Positions 20,507 through 30,604 are shown, counted from the first letter of the stretch. The stretch: DNA of 64,000 bases from Burkholderia latens (GCF_001718795.1 NZ_CP013438.1:682001-746000), one strand, 5' to 3'. The notes: generated from the letters alone by a model not told the origin. Translations and numbers: made by a program.

Positions 20507-20559
20507 CGCCGAAACGCCGAAACGCCGAAACGCCGACTCGCCGACTCGCCGACTCGCCG
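20507..20559. repeat. 8-bp tandem repeat upstream of the aadA-like pseudogene
   Basis: Three copies of CGCCGAAA (20507-20530) run directly into three copies of CGCCGACT (20531-20554) and a partial CGCCG. The pattern suggests two rounds of slippage in one array. It ends a few bases before the first recognisable remnant of the nucleotidyltransferase pseudogene. Confidence 0.9.
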
Positions 20560-20564
20560 TTCGT

Positions 20565-21075
20565 TGCCGGCGAGGTCTGCGAACAGACGACGGGCTGATG
20601 CATGGCGATCAAGCGGCATCTCGGTGCGACGTTTCGAGATTGACCTGCCCGGTTCGCGCTCGTCGGCGGACTGAAACCGCGCGGCGACATCGATCTGCTA
20701 GTGACGATGTCTGTACCCCCGCGATGCGGTGCGGCGTGCCCGGATATTCGACGCGTTCGACGTGTCGGCGCCGCCGGCGGTGCGACGCGAACGCGCGCGC
20801 TGGAAGTGACCGTCGTCGTGCGTCGCGACGAATGCAACGTAGTGCGCGCGCTCGCACGCATCCGGTACAGCGCCGCGACCGGCAAGATCGCACCGAACCA
20901 CGTCGTCGCGGCACGGGCGCTCGAGCGCGAGCGCATGCGCGATTCCGCACCGCGCGTCGCATCGGCTGCGCGCTGCGCAGCGACGGCGACGTGCGATCCT
21001 GTCCGGCTAACCGGTTGCCGCCTTCGTTCGCGACGCGCGGCAGATCGTCGAAGCGTTCCGGTGGCCGTAGCGGCA
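20565..21075 (+). pseudogene. Degraded ANT(3'')/AadA-type aminoglycoside nucleotidyltransferase
   Basis: Pieces of an AadA-like enzyme lie in order but in different frames. AIKRHLGATFRD is in one frame near 20605. LVGGLKPRGDIDLLVTM, the nucleotidyltransferase Asp-x-Asp region, is at 20659-20709. DAVRRARIFDAFDVSAPP is in a shifted frame at about 20722-20775. LEVTVV (about 20800) joins directly to DECNVVRALARIRYSAATGKIAP, which in AadA lies about 90 residues further on. An ARQIVEAF tail lies near 21045. So there are at least two frameshifts, an early stop and an internal deletion. The intact family adenylylates streptomycin/spectinomycin. It is not a resistance gene in this form. Confidence 0.8.
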
Positions 21076-21220
21076 AGCCGATGGTTGCTGCGCGCGATTG
21101 CGTAACGCGCGATGCAACCCGGCCGATGGCGCTTGCAAACCCGATGCCTGCGTTCGTGCCGCACGCACCTGTTCAGCGGCATGGCGGCCCGTGGAAGGGC
21201 AACCTGATACCGCGGCGTCG

Positions 21221-21694
21221 TCAGCCGCCTGTACCTGCGTATGCTGCCTTCAGCGCGGCGACGTCGAACTTCGTCATCTGCATCATCGCAGCGGCAACGC
21301 GCGCCGCCTTGACCTCATCGCGATCGGCCATCATCGGAATGAGCGCTTCCGGAACGATCTGCCATGACACGCCGTAGCGGTCCCGGAGCCAGCCGCAGCC
21401 GTCGGCCGTGCCGCCGTTGTCGAGCAGCGCACTCCAGTAGCGGTCCAGTTCCGCCTGGTCGGCGCAACTGACCATCAACGAGATCGCATGGTTGAACGTC
21501 TCGGTGCGCGGATGGCTCATCGCGATGAACGGCTGCCCGAACAGCTCGAATTCGACCATCCGCGTGCCGCTGGTGCCGGACACCGCGGTGAGGCGCACGA
21601 CGCGCGAGTTCGGAAAAATGCCCGCGTAGAACGCCGCGGCTTCTTCGGCTTCCGTGGAGTACCAGAGGAACGGCGTGATCTTCTGAATCGTCAT
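21221..21694 (-). CDS. PhnB-like VOC family protein
   Basis: 157 aa from the ATG at 21694, with AGGAG upstream. The opening QKITPFLWYSTEAEEAAAFY and the GWLRDRYGVSWQIVPEAL segment are typical of PhnB/3-demethylubiquinone-methyltransferase-like proteins of the vicinal oxygen chelate fold. Despite that family name they are not proven methyltransferases. Role unknown. The longer open frame upstream on this strand lacks family sequence and is ignored. It is monocistronic by context. Confidence 0.85.
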   Translation of the reverse strand: MTIQKITPFLWYSTEAEEAAAFYAGIFPNSRVVRLTAVSGTSGTRMVEFELFGQPFIAMSHPRTETFNHAISLMVSCADQAELDRYWSALLDNGGTADGCGWLRDRYGVSWQIVPEALIPMMADRDEVKAARVAAAMMQMTKFDVAALKAAYAGTGG

Positions 21695-22119
21695 GGAGCG
21701 TCTCCTGTCAGGTGTCGGTGATGCGGCACGCTGCGTGCCGCCATCCATACGACGGACGACGGCCGTCGAAATCGACACATCGAAGCATACGCTGTGCGTG
21801 TCGGTGCATCGGCGGATCCGTTGACGGCACGCGGGTGTCAGTATGGTGCCGGGCGTGCGCTTTGCTTCCGTGGCCGGGCGGCGCACTGTCGGGCGTGGAT
21901 GGTTTGAGCCGGAACGTCGCGTCCGGGCGGTAGCGGACCAGGCTTCGCGCGCCGATGCGGTCGTGCTCGGATAAGCGCCTGCGTCGCCACGCACTGGAAC
22001 GGTTTCGCGGCGTGTCGAACGGCGCGAGCCACCAGCGGCTCGCGCGCCGTTCGCGATCGAGGCGCGCTGCTGCTGCGGGCAGGCGACGTTCGTCGCCCGC
22101 ACCGCCGCCGGCGACGGAC
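21695..22119. other. Non-coding gap with hairpins
   Basis: About 425 bp between the VOC gene and the porin terminator with no credible gene. It holds a short palindrome GCGGCACG-CTG-CGTGCCGC (21724-21742). A larger hairpin has CGAACGGCGCG (22016-22026) pairing with CGCGCCGTTCG (22043-22053), extended by AGCC/GGCT. The large hairpin has no T-run. It may be a palindromic repeat element or a structured RNA end. Confidence 0.45.
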
Positions 22120-22120
22120 G

Positions 22121-22160
22121 AAAAAAAAACCAGCCACGGCCGAAACCGGTGACTGGTTTT
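22121..22160 (-). terminator. Terminator of the first porin gene
   Basis: On the minus strand AAACCAGTCACCGG pairs with CCGTGGCTGG(TTT) around TTTCGG, followed by a run of eight or nine T. It starts about 50 bp after the porin stop codon. Confidence 0.9.
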
Positions 22161-22212
22161 GCAGTTCGGCGGCATGGCGTCGGAGACGCCATGCATGCCG
22201 GAAACGTACTTC

Positions 22213-23370
22213 TTAGAACTTGTGGCGCAGGCCGAGTGCGACCATTTCCTGGGACTTCGTGCCGGCGTAGCCGTACGAGCCGATCGACGCTTGTGCGGCT
22301 TGCGTCGTATTCGCGTCGACGCGTTGCGTGCCGCTTGCGTGCTGGTATGCACCGACCAGGTAGACGTCCGTGCGCTTCGACAGCGAGTAATCCGCGCCCA
22401 GCGAAACCTGATGGTACTTCGCGTCCGTGTCGCCGCTCGCCTTCGTGTACGAGTAGCCCAGACCCAGCAGCAGCGGCGGCGTGATCTGGTACGTTGCGAA
22501 CGCGCGGCCCGTATTGTACTTCTCGGTTGAACCGAAGCCCGACGATGCGTCCGGCTTGTACTGTGCGTTGCTGTACCCGAGGCCGAGGGTGACCGGGCCG
22601 ATTGCGTACTGGCCTGCGACTTGTGCGATGCCGATGGACTTCGCCGTCACGTAACCCGAGTTGATCGGGCCGTCGACGATGTTGTCGGCCGTCGTGGACG
22701 TCCAGGTGGTGCGCACACCTGCTGCCGGCGTCGGGTTGTTTGCGTAGAAGTAGCCAGCTGCAACGCCGATCGGGCCGTTGTTGTAAGCGGCTGCGACCGA
22801 CCAAGTCTGACCCGAACCCGGCTTGCCGGCGACGCCGCTCAGACCGTACATGCCTTCGAACTGGAAGCCGCCCCAAACCGGCGAAGCGTACTTGATCGCG
22901 TTGCTGACGCGCAGGCTGTTGTCGTTATTGTCGACGTCACCCGGCGTTGCGAAGAAGCTGCCGAAGTAGTTGTCAGCCGTGACTGCTTGGACCAGGTCAA
23001 CTACCGGGTCGTACTGGCGGCCCAGCGTCAGCGTGCCGAACTGGTTGCTTTCCAGGCCGACGTATGCCTGGCGGTTGAAAATCGTGTTCGATGCGCTCAG
23101 CCTGCCCGTGCCGGGGTTGAAGCCGTTTTCAATTTGGAAGATCGCCTTCAGGCCACCGCCCAGATCTTCCGCACCTTTCAGGCCCCAACGGCTGCCTTGC
23201 AAATTGCCCGACAGCATTTGCCACATGTTATTGGCCTGGCCGTCGTTGCCGTGAACGTAGGCAATCGACGTATCGATCACACCGTACAGCGTCACGCTCG
23301 ACTGAGCGTGAGCAGCGCCGGCGGCGCCCAGCAGGGCGAGCGAGAGGGTCGAGAGAGCGAGTTTCTTCAT
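22213..23370 (-). CDS. OmpC-like trimeric outer-membrane porin (Gram-negative porin_4 family)
   Basis: 385 aa from the ATG at 23370. The signal peptide is MKKLALSTLSLALLGAAGAAHA, with cleavage before QSSVTLYGVIDTSIAY, the classic Burkholderia porin start. Alternating beta strands run to a terminal aromatic residue (GLRHKF), as expected for a 16-strand barrel. It admits small hydrophilic solutes. The longer upstream frame is not part of the protein. It has its own terminator and an AT-rich upstream region. Solute preference cannot be deduced. Confidence 0.93.
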   Translation of the reverse strand: MKKLALSTLSLALLGAAGAAHAQSSVTLYGVIDTSIAYVHGNDGQANNMWQMLSGNLQGSRWGLKGAEDLGGGLKAIFQIENGFNPGTGRLSASNTIFNRQAYVGLESNQFGTLTLGRQYDPVVDLVQAVTADNYFGSFFATPGDVDNNDNSLRVSNAIKYASPVWGGFQFEGMYGLSGVAGKPGSGQTWSVAAAYNNGPIGVAAGYFYANNPTPAAGVRTTWTSTTADNIVDGPINSGYVTAKSIGIAQVAGQYAIGPVTLGLGYSNAQYKPDASSGFGSTEKYNTGRAFATYQITPPLLLGLGYSYTKASGDTDAKYHQVSLGADYSLSKRTDVYLVGAYQHASGTQRVDANTTQAAQASIGSYGYAGTKSQEMVALGLRHKF

Positions 23371-23791
23371 CGTTGAGTATCTCCACGCAAATGATTCGTG
23401 ATTCATTATTTGTTGCGGATTGGAGAATAGCGCAGTGCCATCCATGCAAGAAAGCTTAAAAAATAAAGTGTCTCGAAAAGGTAACAGCGGGAAAAAATCC
23501 ATATATATCAAGCACATCAACAACTGTTCCTCTTTTTGAAACAGTTGACAGTTGCTGCGTTGCGATTGTTGCGATGGGCGGCACGCCTGGCGACGGAAGC
23601 GTGGATTTCGCGGTTCTGCGTGCGGAAATTCGGGCGTGCAAACGTTTGCCGTTGCAGCACGCCGCGCACGTCGATGCAATGAACGCGTCAACGGGCGGGC
23701 ATGCGAGGTCCGGGAACGTGGTTGCGAAACGCAGAGCGATCGCGTAGCGCGGCGCGCGCATCGCGCGGCCGGCAGCGAAGGAGGGCGGCGG
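23371..23791. promoter_or_regulatory. Upstream region of the first porin, with an 8-bp palindrome
   Basis: About 420 bp with no gene. The 150 bp next to the porin are unusually AT-rich. A perfect inverted repeat CAACTGTT-N11-AACAGTTG lies at 23521-23547, about 150 bp upstream of the porin start. It could bind a regulator or form a hairpin. A candidate porin promoter on the minus strand is TTCTTG, 17 bp, TATTCT near 23450-23425, but both boxes are imperfect. Confidence 0.45.
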
Positions 23792-24724
23792 TTAGTCGTC
23801 GCGCGCGGAACCGGTGGCGCGCGCGGCCGGCCCGGATGGGGGCGGCAGCTGGCCGGTGCGGCCATGCGCGTCGCCGCGCGCGGCCGCGAATTCAGCGCCG
23901 AGCAACAGCACGACCGCCGAGAAGTACAGCCACATCAGCAGCACCGCGAACGACCCGGCCGCGCCGAACGCGCTCGCCGTGCCCGCGCGCGCCAGATACA
24001 GCGCGAACAGTTTCTTGCCGCCGGAGAACAGGATCGCGGAAACGACGCCGCCGATCATCGCATCGCGCCACGCGACGCGCGCGTCGGGCAGGAACTTCAT
24101 CAGCGCGGCGAATGCGCCCGCGAGCACCGCGATGCCGACGAAGAACTGCAGCACATTCGTGATCGCGACGTACGGAGAATTGCCGAGCAGCCAGGTGCCG
24201 ATGAACGTGATCGCGGTATCGAGCACGAGCGACACGATCAGCAGGAACGCGACGCCGAGCACGAGCCCGAACGAAATCAGCCGCACGCGCACGAGGCCGA
24301 GCATGCTCGACCAGCGGTTTTCCGTGCTCGGCCAAATCACGCTCAGCGCCGTGTTCAGCGACGCGAACGTTGCCGAAGCGCCGATCGCGAGCGCGGCGAA
24401 CGAGATCAGTGTCGCGATGCCGCCGCTTGCGCCCGCGCGGTGCGCATTCTGCACGATGGTCTGGATGCTGGCGGCCGCGTCGTCGCCGATCAGCTGATGC
24501 GCCTGCTCGAACACCTGGCCGCGCGCGGCGTCGTCGCCGTAGAACCAGCCGGCTACGGCAATGACCATCACGAGCGTCGGCGCGAGCGAGAACGCCGAGA
24601 AGAACGCGATGCTCGCGGCCATCGCCGAGCAACGGTCGGACGAAAAGCGCTTGAACGCGTTGAGTGCCCAGTTCGCCTGCTGCCGGGCGAGACGGGTGGC
24701 TTCGGAAGTGATCTGTCGTTTCAT
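23792..24724 (-). CDS. YihY/BrkB family inner-membrane protein
   Basis: 310 aa from the ATG at 24724. A TTG 18 bp upstream is the alternative, and neither has a strong ribosome site. About six membrane segments and the family motifs MAASIAFFSAFSLAPTLVMV, WRDAMIGGVVSAILF and GAAGSFAVLLMWLYFSAVVLL are present. The family was once wrongly described as RNase BN. BrkB of Bordetella is linked to serum resistance, but the molecular role is unknown. The C-terminal 35 residues are Pro/Gly-rich. It is transcribed away from fdnG. Confidence 0.88.
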   Translation of the reverse strand: MKRQITSEATRLARQQANWALNAFKRFSSDRCSAMAASIAFFSAFSLAPTLVMVIAVAGWFYGDDAARGQVFEQAHQLIGDDAAASIQTIVQNAHRAGASGGIATLISFAALAIGASATFASLNTALSVIWPSTENRWSSMLGLVRVRLISFGLVLGVAFLLIVSLVLDTAITFIGTWLLGNSPYVAITNVLQFFVGIAVLAGAFAALMKFLPDARVAWRDAMIGGVVSAILFSGGKKLFALYLARAGTASAFGAAGSFAVLLMWLYFSAVVLLLGAEFAAARGDAHGRTGQLPPPSGPAARATGSARDD

Positions 24725-24818
24725 GACGGTTCGGTTGCGCAAGGAACGCGGATCATCGCAGGTTAATCGGACAAATCGGTATTGATCCGAGGATTCGATC
24801 GAAGTTGCGTGAACTGTC

Positions 24819-24824
24819 TATAAT
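24819..24824 (+). promoter_or_regulatory. Candidate -10 box of the formate dehydrogenase operon
   Basis: A perfect TATAAT lies 44 bp before the fdnG start in the divergent fdnG/brkB intergenic region. No good -35 is seen at 17 bp upstream (TTCGAT at 19 bp is poor), so an activator may be needed. Confidence 0.4.
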
Positions 24825-24867
24825 TCCTTTCAGTTGTACCCCACCCCACAAGAACGCCGAGACCATC

Positions 24868-27800
24868 ATGCTACAAATGTCCCGGCGCCAGTTCCTGAAG
24901 GTGACGGCCACGTCGCTTGCCGGATCGAGTCTTGCCCTGATGGGCTTTTCTCCGACCGAAGCGCTTGCCGAAGTCCGACAGTACAAACTGGCGCGCACAG
25001 TCGAAACGCGCAACACCTGCCCATATTGTTCGGTCGGTTGCGGCATCCTGATGTACAGCCTCGGTGACGGCGCGAAGAACGCGCAGCCGAGCATCATCCA
25101 TATCGAAGGCGATCCCGACCACCCGGTCAATCGCGGCACGCTGTGCCCGAAGGGCGCGAGCCTGATCGACTTCATCCACAGCCCGAATCGTCTGACGCAT
25201 CCCGAGTATCGCGCGCCGGGTTCGGACAAGTGGCAGAGCATTTCCTGGGCCGACGCGCTCGACCGGATCGCGAAGCTGATGAAAGCAGACCGCGACGCGA
25301 ACTTCGTCGAGACGGCGGAAGACGGCGCGAAGGTCAACCGCTGGCTGACCACCGGCATGCTGGCCGCGTCGGCGGGCAGCAACGAAGTCGGGTACTTGAC
25401 GCACAAGGCTGTCCGCAGCCTCGGGATGCTCGCATTCGACAATCAGGCGCGTGTCTGACATGGCCCGACGGTGGCAGGTCTTGCCCCGACGTTTGGCCGT
25501 GGAGCGATGACGAACCATTGGGTCGACATCAAGAACGCGGACGTGATTCTCGTGATGGGCGGCAATGCAGCCGAGGCCCATCCGTGCGGTTTCAAGTGGG
25601 TGACGGAGGCGAAGGCGCACCGTAAGGCGCGGCTGATCGTCGTCGACCCGCGCTTCACGCGTACGGCCTCGGTGGCCGACTACTACGCGCCGATCCGCAC
25701 CGGCACCGACATCGTCTTCCTGGGCGGCGTCATCAACTATCTGCTGACGAACGACAAGATCCAGCACGAGTACGTGAAGAACTACACGGATTTCACGTTC
25801 ATCGTCCGCGAGGATTTCGCGTTCAACGACGGCATCTATTCCGGCTATGACGCGCAGAAGCACGCGTACCCGGACAAATCGAGCTGGGACTATGAGCGCG
25901 GCGACGACGGTTTCGTCAAGGTCGATCCGACGCTGCAGCATCCGCGCTGCGTGTACAACCTGCTGAAGCAGCACTACGCGCGCTATACGCCGGACATGGT
26001 CCAGCAGGCGTGCGGCACGCCGAAGGAGAAATTCCTGAAGGTGTGCGAGATGCTCGCGAGCACGGCCGTGCCCGGCCGCGCCGGCACGGTGCTGTACGCG
26101 CTCGGCTGGACCCACCATTCGATCGGCGCGCAGATCATCCGCACCGGCGCGATGGTGCAGCTGCTGCTCGGCAATATCGGCATCGCCGGCGGCGGGATGA
26201 ATGCGCTGCGCGGCCACTCGAACATCCAGGGCTTGACCGATCTCGGGCTGATGTCGAACCTGCTGCCGGGTTACATGACGCTGCCGATGCAGGCCGAGCA
26301 GGATTTCGACGGCTACATCAAGAAGCGCACACAGCTGCCGTTGCGCCCGAACCAGCTGAGCTACTGGAAAAACTACAAAGCGTTCCACGTCAGTTTCATG
26401 AAGTCGTGGTGGGGCGATGCGGCGACCGCCGAGAACAACTGGGCGTACGACTACCTGCCGAAGCTCGACAAGCAGTACGACCTGATGCAGGCGATCGAGC
26501 TGATGAATGCCGGCAAGATGAACGGCTATATCTGCCAGGGCTTCAACCCGCTCGCGGCGGCGCCGTCGAAGGTCAAGACGGCCGCCGGCCTCGCGAAGCT
26601 GAAGTGGCTCGTGATCATGGATCCGCTCGCGACCGAGACGTCCGAGTTCTGGAAGCCGCACGGCGACTTCAACGACGTCGATCCGTCGAAGATCCAGACC
26701 GAGGTGTTCCGTCTGCCGACCACGTGCTTCGCGGAGGAAAACGGCTCGCTCGTCAGCTCGAGCCGCGTGTTGCAATGGCACTGGAAGGGCGCGGAGCCGC
26801 CCGGCGAAGCCAAGAGCGATCTGGAGATCATGGCGGGGCTGTTCCTGCGCATGCGCAAGATGTACCAGACGGAAGGCGGCAAGTATCCGGATCCGATCGT
26901 GAACCTGACCTGGCCGTACGCGAACCCGGAAAGCCCGACGCCCGAAGAGCTTGCCATGGAGTTCAACGGGCGCGCGCTCGCCGATCTGCCCGACCCGAAG
27001 GATCCGACCAAGACGCTCGTGAAGAAGGGCGAGCAGCTCGCCGCGTTCGCGCAGCTCAAGGACGACGGCACGACCGCGAGCGGCTGCTGGATCTTCTGCG
27101 GCGCATGGACGCAAGCCGGCAACCAGATGGGCCGGCGCGACAACTCCGACCCGACCGGCATCGGCCAGACGCTGAACTGGGCGTGGGCATGGCCGGCGAA
27201 CCGGCGGATCCTGTACAACCGCGCGTCGTGCGACGTGAGCGGCAAGCCGTTCGATCCGACCCGCAAGCTGATCGGCTGGAACGGCAGCGCGTGGAAGGGC
27301 GCCGACGTCCCCGACTTCAAGGCGGACGAACCGCCGGAGAACGGGATGGGGCCGTTCATCATGAACCCGGAAGGCGTCGCGCGCTTCTTCGCCCGTGCGG
27401 GGATGAACGAAGGCCCGTTCCCCGAGCACTACGAGCCGTTCGAGACGCCGCTCGCGGCGAACCCGCTTCACCCGGACAACCCGCAGGCGCTGAACAACCC
27501 GGCCGCCCGCGTGTTCCCGGACGACCGCGCGTCGTTCGGCAAGGTGACGGAGTTCCCGCACGTCGCGACGACGTACCGGCTGACCGAGCATTTCCACTAC
27601 TGGACCAAGCATGCGCGGCTGAACTCGATTATCCAGCCCGAGCAATTCGTCGAGATCGGCGAAGACCTCGCCAAGGAAGTCGGTGTCGCACATGGCGATC
27701 GCGTGAAGGTGTCGTCCAAGCGCGGCTACATCGTCGCGGTCGCGCTTGTCACGAAGCGGATCAAGCCGCTGACGATCGAGGGCAAGAAGGTCCAGACGGT

Positions 27801-27939
27801 CGGTGTCCCGTTGCACTGGGGCTTCAAGGGTCTGACGAAGCCCGGCTATCTCGCCAACACCCTGACTCCGTCCGTCGGCGACGGCAACTCGTACACACCG
27901 GAATTCAAGTCGTTCCTGGTGAAGGTCGAAAAGGCGTAA
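24868..27939 (+). CDS. fdnG: Formate dehydrogenase-N alpha subunit, a selenocysteine protein
   Basis: 1023 aa when the UGA at 25456-25458 is read as selenocysteine. E. coli FdnG is of similar size. The N-terminus has the twin-arginine motif SRRQFLK and a hydrophobic segment, so it is exported folded. CPYCSVGCG (about 52-60) begins the 4Fe-4S site. Sec is residue 197 in [16 protein letters not shown], the conserved Mo/W ligand context. The molybdopterin domains end with ...[13 protein letters not shown]. It oxidises formate in the periplasm and passes electrons to FdnH and FdnI. A SECIS hairpin directly follows the UGA, and selA, selB and selC lie downstream. Gene callers that stop at UGA will split it at 25458. 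Confidence 0.95.
25456..25498 (+). promoter_or_regulatory. Bacterial SECIS element with the Sec UGA
   Basis: Starting at the UGA, an extended hairpin forms within the coding sequence. GGCC (25462-25465) pairs with GGCC (25495-25498). The apical stem GGCA (25473-25476)/TGCC (25482-25485) closes the loop GGTCT. The loop and spacing closely match the E. coli fdhF SECIS, whose apex is also GGUCU. SelB, encoded downstream, would bind this loop. Confidence 0.9.
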
Positions 27940-27949
27940 GGGGGAAGAG

Positions 27950-28864
27950 ATGGCATTGCAATCGCTGGATATCAAGCGCGTCTCCGCCACCACGACGCCG
28001 CCGCCCACGGCGCGCGAACCGGTGACCGGAAGCGTCGCGAAGCTGATCGACGTATCGAAGTGCATCGGCTGCAAGGCATGCCAGACGGCATGCATGGAGT
28101 GGAACGACCTGCGCGACGAAGTCGGCACCAACGTCGGCGTGTACGACAACCCGGCCGACCTCTCCGAACACTCGTGGACCGTCATGCGGTTCTCCGAATA
28201 CGAGAACCCGGCCGGCGACCTCGAATGGCTGATCCGCAAGGACGGCTGCATGCACTGCGAGGATCCGGGCTGCCTGAAGGCCTGCCCGTCGCCGGGCGCG
28301 ATCGTGCAGTACAACAACGGGATCGTCGACTTCCACGAGGAGAACTGCATCGGTTGCGGCTACTGCGTGACCGGCTGCCCGTTCAACGTGCCGCGGATCT
28401 CGAAGAAGGACCATCGCGCGTACAAGTGCACGCTCTGTTCCGATCGCGTCGCGGTCGGGCAGGAACCGGCCTGCGTGAAGACCTGCCCGACGGGCGCGAT
28501 CGTGTTCGGCACCAAGGAGGACATGAAGCAGCACGCGGCCGAGCGGATCGAGGACCTGAAAGAGCGCGGCTTCGAGCATGCGGGGCTGTACGACCCGCAG
28601 GGCGTCGGCGGCACGCACGTGATGTACGTGCTGCACCACGCGGACAAGCCATCGCTGTATCACGGGTTGCCCGACAATCCGTCGATCAGCCCGATGGTGA
28701 GGCTGTGGAAGGGCATCGCGAAGCCGCTCGCGGTGGCCGGCCTCGCGCTGACCGCGCTGGCCGGGTTCTTCCACTACACGCGGGTCGGTCCCAACGAAGT
28801 CACCGACGAAGAGGAAGCCGCTGCCCGCGACGAGGCACGACGCATCAAGGAGGACGCGAAATGA
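27950..28864 (+). CDS. fdnH: Formate dehydrogenase-N beta subunit (4Fe-4S)
   Basis: 304 aa with four ferredoxin-type cysteine clusters: [11 protein letters not shown] (about 39-49), [13 protein letters not shown] (about 100-112), [16 protein letters not shown] (about 133-148) and CTLCSDR...CVKTCP. One C-terminal membrane anchor lies near residues 258-278 ([19 protein letters not shown]). It wires electrons from FdnG to the FdnI cytochrome. It starts 10 bp after fdnG with a GGGAAGAG ribosome site and overlaps fdnI by 4 bp. Confidence 0.95.
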   Translation: MALQSLDIKRVSATTTPPPTAREPVTGSVAKLIDVSKCIGCKACQTACMEWNDLRDEVGTNVGVYDNPADLSEHSWTVMRFSEYENPAGDLEWLIRKDGCMHCEDPGCLKACPSPGAIVQYNNGIVDFHEENCIGCGYCVTGCPFNVPRISKKDHRAYKCTLCSDRVAVGQEPACVKTCPTGAIVFGTKEDMKQHAAERIEDLKERGFEHAGLYDPQGVGGTHVMYVLHHADKPSLYHGLPDNPSISPMVRLWKGIAKPLAVAGLALTALAGFFHYTRVGPNEVTDEEEAAARDEARRIKEDAK

Positions 28865-29487
28865 ACCACGACGACCCCAACCTGATCGTCCGCTACACGC
28901 CGAACGAGCGCACGAATCACTGGATCACCGCGATCACGTTCGTGCTGCTCGCGCTGTCCGGGCTCGCGCTGTTCCACCCGTCGATGTTCTGGCTCACCGC
29001 GCTGTTCGGCGGCGGCCAGTGGACGCGGATCCTGCATCCGTTCGTCGGCCTCGTGATGTTCGTGTCGTTCGCGATACTCGTGGTGCGCTTCTGGCATCAC
29101 AACGTGCTCGATGCGGACGACCGTCAATGGCTGAAGCAGATCGGCGACGTGGTCACCAACCGGGAAGACAGGCTGCCGCCGGTCGGGCGCTATAACGCCG
29201 GACAGAAGCTGCTATTCTTCACGCTGGTGGCGTGCCTGTTGCTGCTTCTGCTGTCGGGAATCGTGATCTGGCGCCGCTACTTCTCGTTCTACTTCCCGAT
29301 CGGGGTGATCCGCGCGGCAGCTGTCGTGCACGCCGTGGCGGCCTTCGTGCTGATCGCGAGCATCATCGTGCATATTTACGCGGCGTTGTGGGTGAAGGGG
29401 TCGATCGGAGCGATGGTGCGCGGCACCGTCACGCTGGGCTGGGCCCGCAAGCATCACCCGAAGTGGTTCCGTGAGAGCGTGAAGTAA
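28861..29487 (+). CDS. fdnI: Formate dehydrogenase-N gamma subunit, cytochrome b556
   Basis: 208 aa with four membrane helices (about 18-38, 55-75, 113-135 and 150-172). Conserved His residues such as TNHWITA, LHPFVG and [14 protein letters not shown] fit two b-type hemes. It passes electrons to quinone at the cytoplasmic side. The start ATG overlaps the fdnH stop (ATGA). The last helix precedes a basic tail. Confidence 0.94.
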   Translation: MNHDDPNLIVRYTPNERTNHWITAITFVLLALSGLALFHPSMFWLTALFGGGQWTRILHPFVGLVMFVSFAILVVRFWHHNVLDADDRQWLKQIGDVVTNREDRLPPVGRYNAGQKLLFFTLVACLLLLLLSGIVIWRRYFSFYFPIGVIRAAAVVHAVAAFVLIASIIVHIYAALWVKGSIGAMVRGTVTLGWARKHHPKWFRESVK

Positions 29488-29496
29488 CGCAGCGGC

Positions 29497-29532
29497 GCGG
29501 AACGATACGCCGCGTGCGGCGCATCGTTCCGC
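29497..29532 (+). terminator. Strong hairpin between fdnI and fdhE
   Basis: GCGGAACGAT-A-CGCCGC and GCGGCG-C-ATCGTTCCGC form a 16-bp stem with one internal mismatch and a two-base loop, 10 bp after fdnI. There is no T-run. It is more likely an mRNA processing or stabilising element that separates fdnGHI expression from fdhE-selAB than a full terminator. Confidence 0.6.
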
Positions 29533-29595
29533 CAACCGCCGGAATCGCCTGAAAGCGCCGATCCGTCGGCGCTTAGTTTTTTGGAAGACATTGTC

Positions 29596-30537
29596 GTGAC
29601 ACAACGCATTCTGGAGCCGACCGAGATCTCGGCACTCGATCATTCGGCCATCCCGCGCTTTCGCCTGCCCGAGCGCGGCACCGCATTCGCCGCGCGTGCC
29701 GAGCGACTGCGCAAGCTCGCCGATCTGAACCCGATCAGCGGTTACCTGCGGCTGATGGCCACTGTTGCGGACGCACAGCACGCGACGCTGCAAACGCTCG
29801 AGTTGCCGCTGCCGTCGAAGGAGGCGATTGCACGCGCGCAGCAACATTCGATGCTGCTCGTGCCGGCGCTCGGCGGCGAGCGCGACGCGCGCTGGCGCGC
29901 CGTGCTGTACGAACTGCTCGATCGCGTCGAAGGCGCAGGGCTCGTCAACCCGCAACTCGCGAAACTGCTCGACCGGCTGCGGCTGATGGCGCCGGCCGAA
30001 CTCGACGCGCAGGCCGACGCGGTCCTCGCACTGCGCTTCGCCGAGGTCGACCCGGCCACCGCTCCGTTCGTGATGGCCGCGCTGCAGGTCGCGTGGACGG
30101 ACCTCGCGAGCCGCGTGACGCCGGCTGACGTCCCGTATCTCGATCAGCCGGGCGTATGCCCGGTGTGCGGCACGCATCCGGTCGCGAGCATCGTGCGGGT
30201 CGGCGGCCAGTATCAGGGCTATCGATTCCTGCAGTGCGGGCTCTGTACGACCGAGTGGCACATGGTGCGTACGAAGTGTTCGCACTGCGACTCGACCAAG
30301 GGCATCGCTTACCACGGGATCGAGGGCGGCAGCGAAGCCGTCAAGGCCGAGTCGTGCGACGAATGCAAGACCTATCGCAAGATCGGCTACCAGGAGAAGG
30401 ACTACGAGTTCGAACCGCTCGCGGACGACCTCGCGAGCCTCACGCTGGACCTGCTGATGAACGAAGCCGGCTACCAGCGGAGTTCGCCGAACCCGCTGCT
30501 GTGGCCCGACATGTCGCGCGAAGCGGAAACGGACTGA
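29596..30537 (+). CDS. fdhE: FdhE, formate dehydrogenase accessory protein
   Basis: 313 aa from the GTG at 29596, which has GGAAG eight bases upstream. A TTG at 29581 is also open. It is a cytoplasmic factor needed for active respiratory formate dehydrogenase. The C-terminal half holds rubredoxin-like Cys pairs: CPVCGTHPV (about 187), CGLCTTEWH (about 214), CSHCDSTKG and CDECKTYR. They bind iron. It sits between the structural genes and selA. Confidence 0.93.
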   Translation: MTQRILEPTEISALDHSAIPRFRLPERGTAFAARAERLRKLADLNPISGYLRLMATVADAQHATLQTLELPLPSKEAIARAQQHSMLLVPALGGERDARWRAVLYELLDRVEGAGLVNPQLAKLLDRLRLMAPAELDAQADAVLALRFAEVDPATAPFVMAALQVAWTDLASRVTPADVPYLDQPGVCPVCGTHPVASIVRVGGQYQGYRFLQCGLCTTEWHMVRTKCSHCDSTKGIAYHGIEGGSEAVKAESCDECKTYRKIGYQEKDYEFEPLADDLASLTLDLLMNEAGYQRSSPNPLLWPDMSREAETD

Positions 30538-30604
30538 CGGCACGGCGCCGGCGCGCGCGCCGGCGCAGGTCGCCTGTCATGCATCGAAAGGGAGCCACGA
30601 TTAC

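Noticed and set aside
20472-21377. Plus-strand open frame as a real protein gene in place of the pseudogene
   Set aside because: Conserved AadA blocks switch between frames across this interval, so no single frame encodes the protein. This frame is open only by base composition.
22016-22053. Terminator of a gene in the 21.7-22.1 kb gap
   Set aside because: No T-run follows on either strand and no gene ends nearby. The porin has its own clear terminator at 22121-22160.
25456-25458. Nonsense mutation in fdnG
   Set aside because: The UGA is at the known Sec position, is followed by a SECIS hairpin, and selA, selB and selC are downstream. It is read as selenocysteine.
24871-28350. A minus-strand open frame of 1159 codons opposite fdnG and fdnH
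   Set aside because: Composition is dominated by Arg, Val, His and Asp from antisense codons of a known enzyme. No signal of its own.
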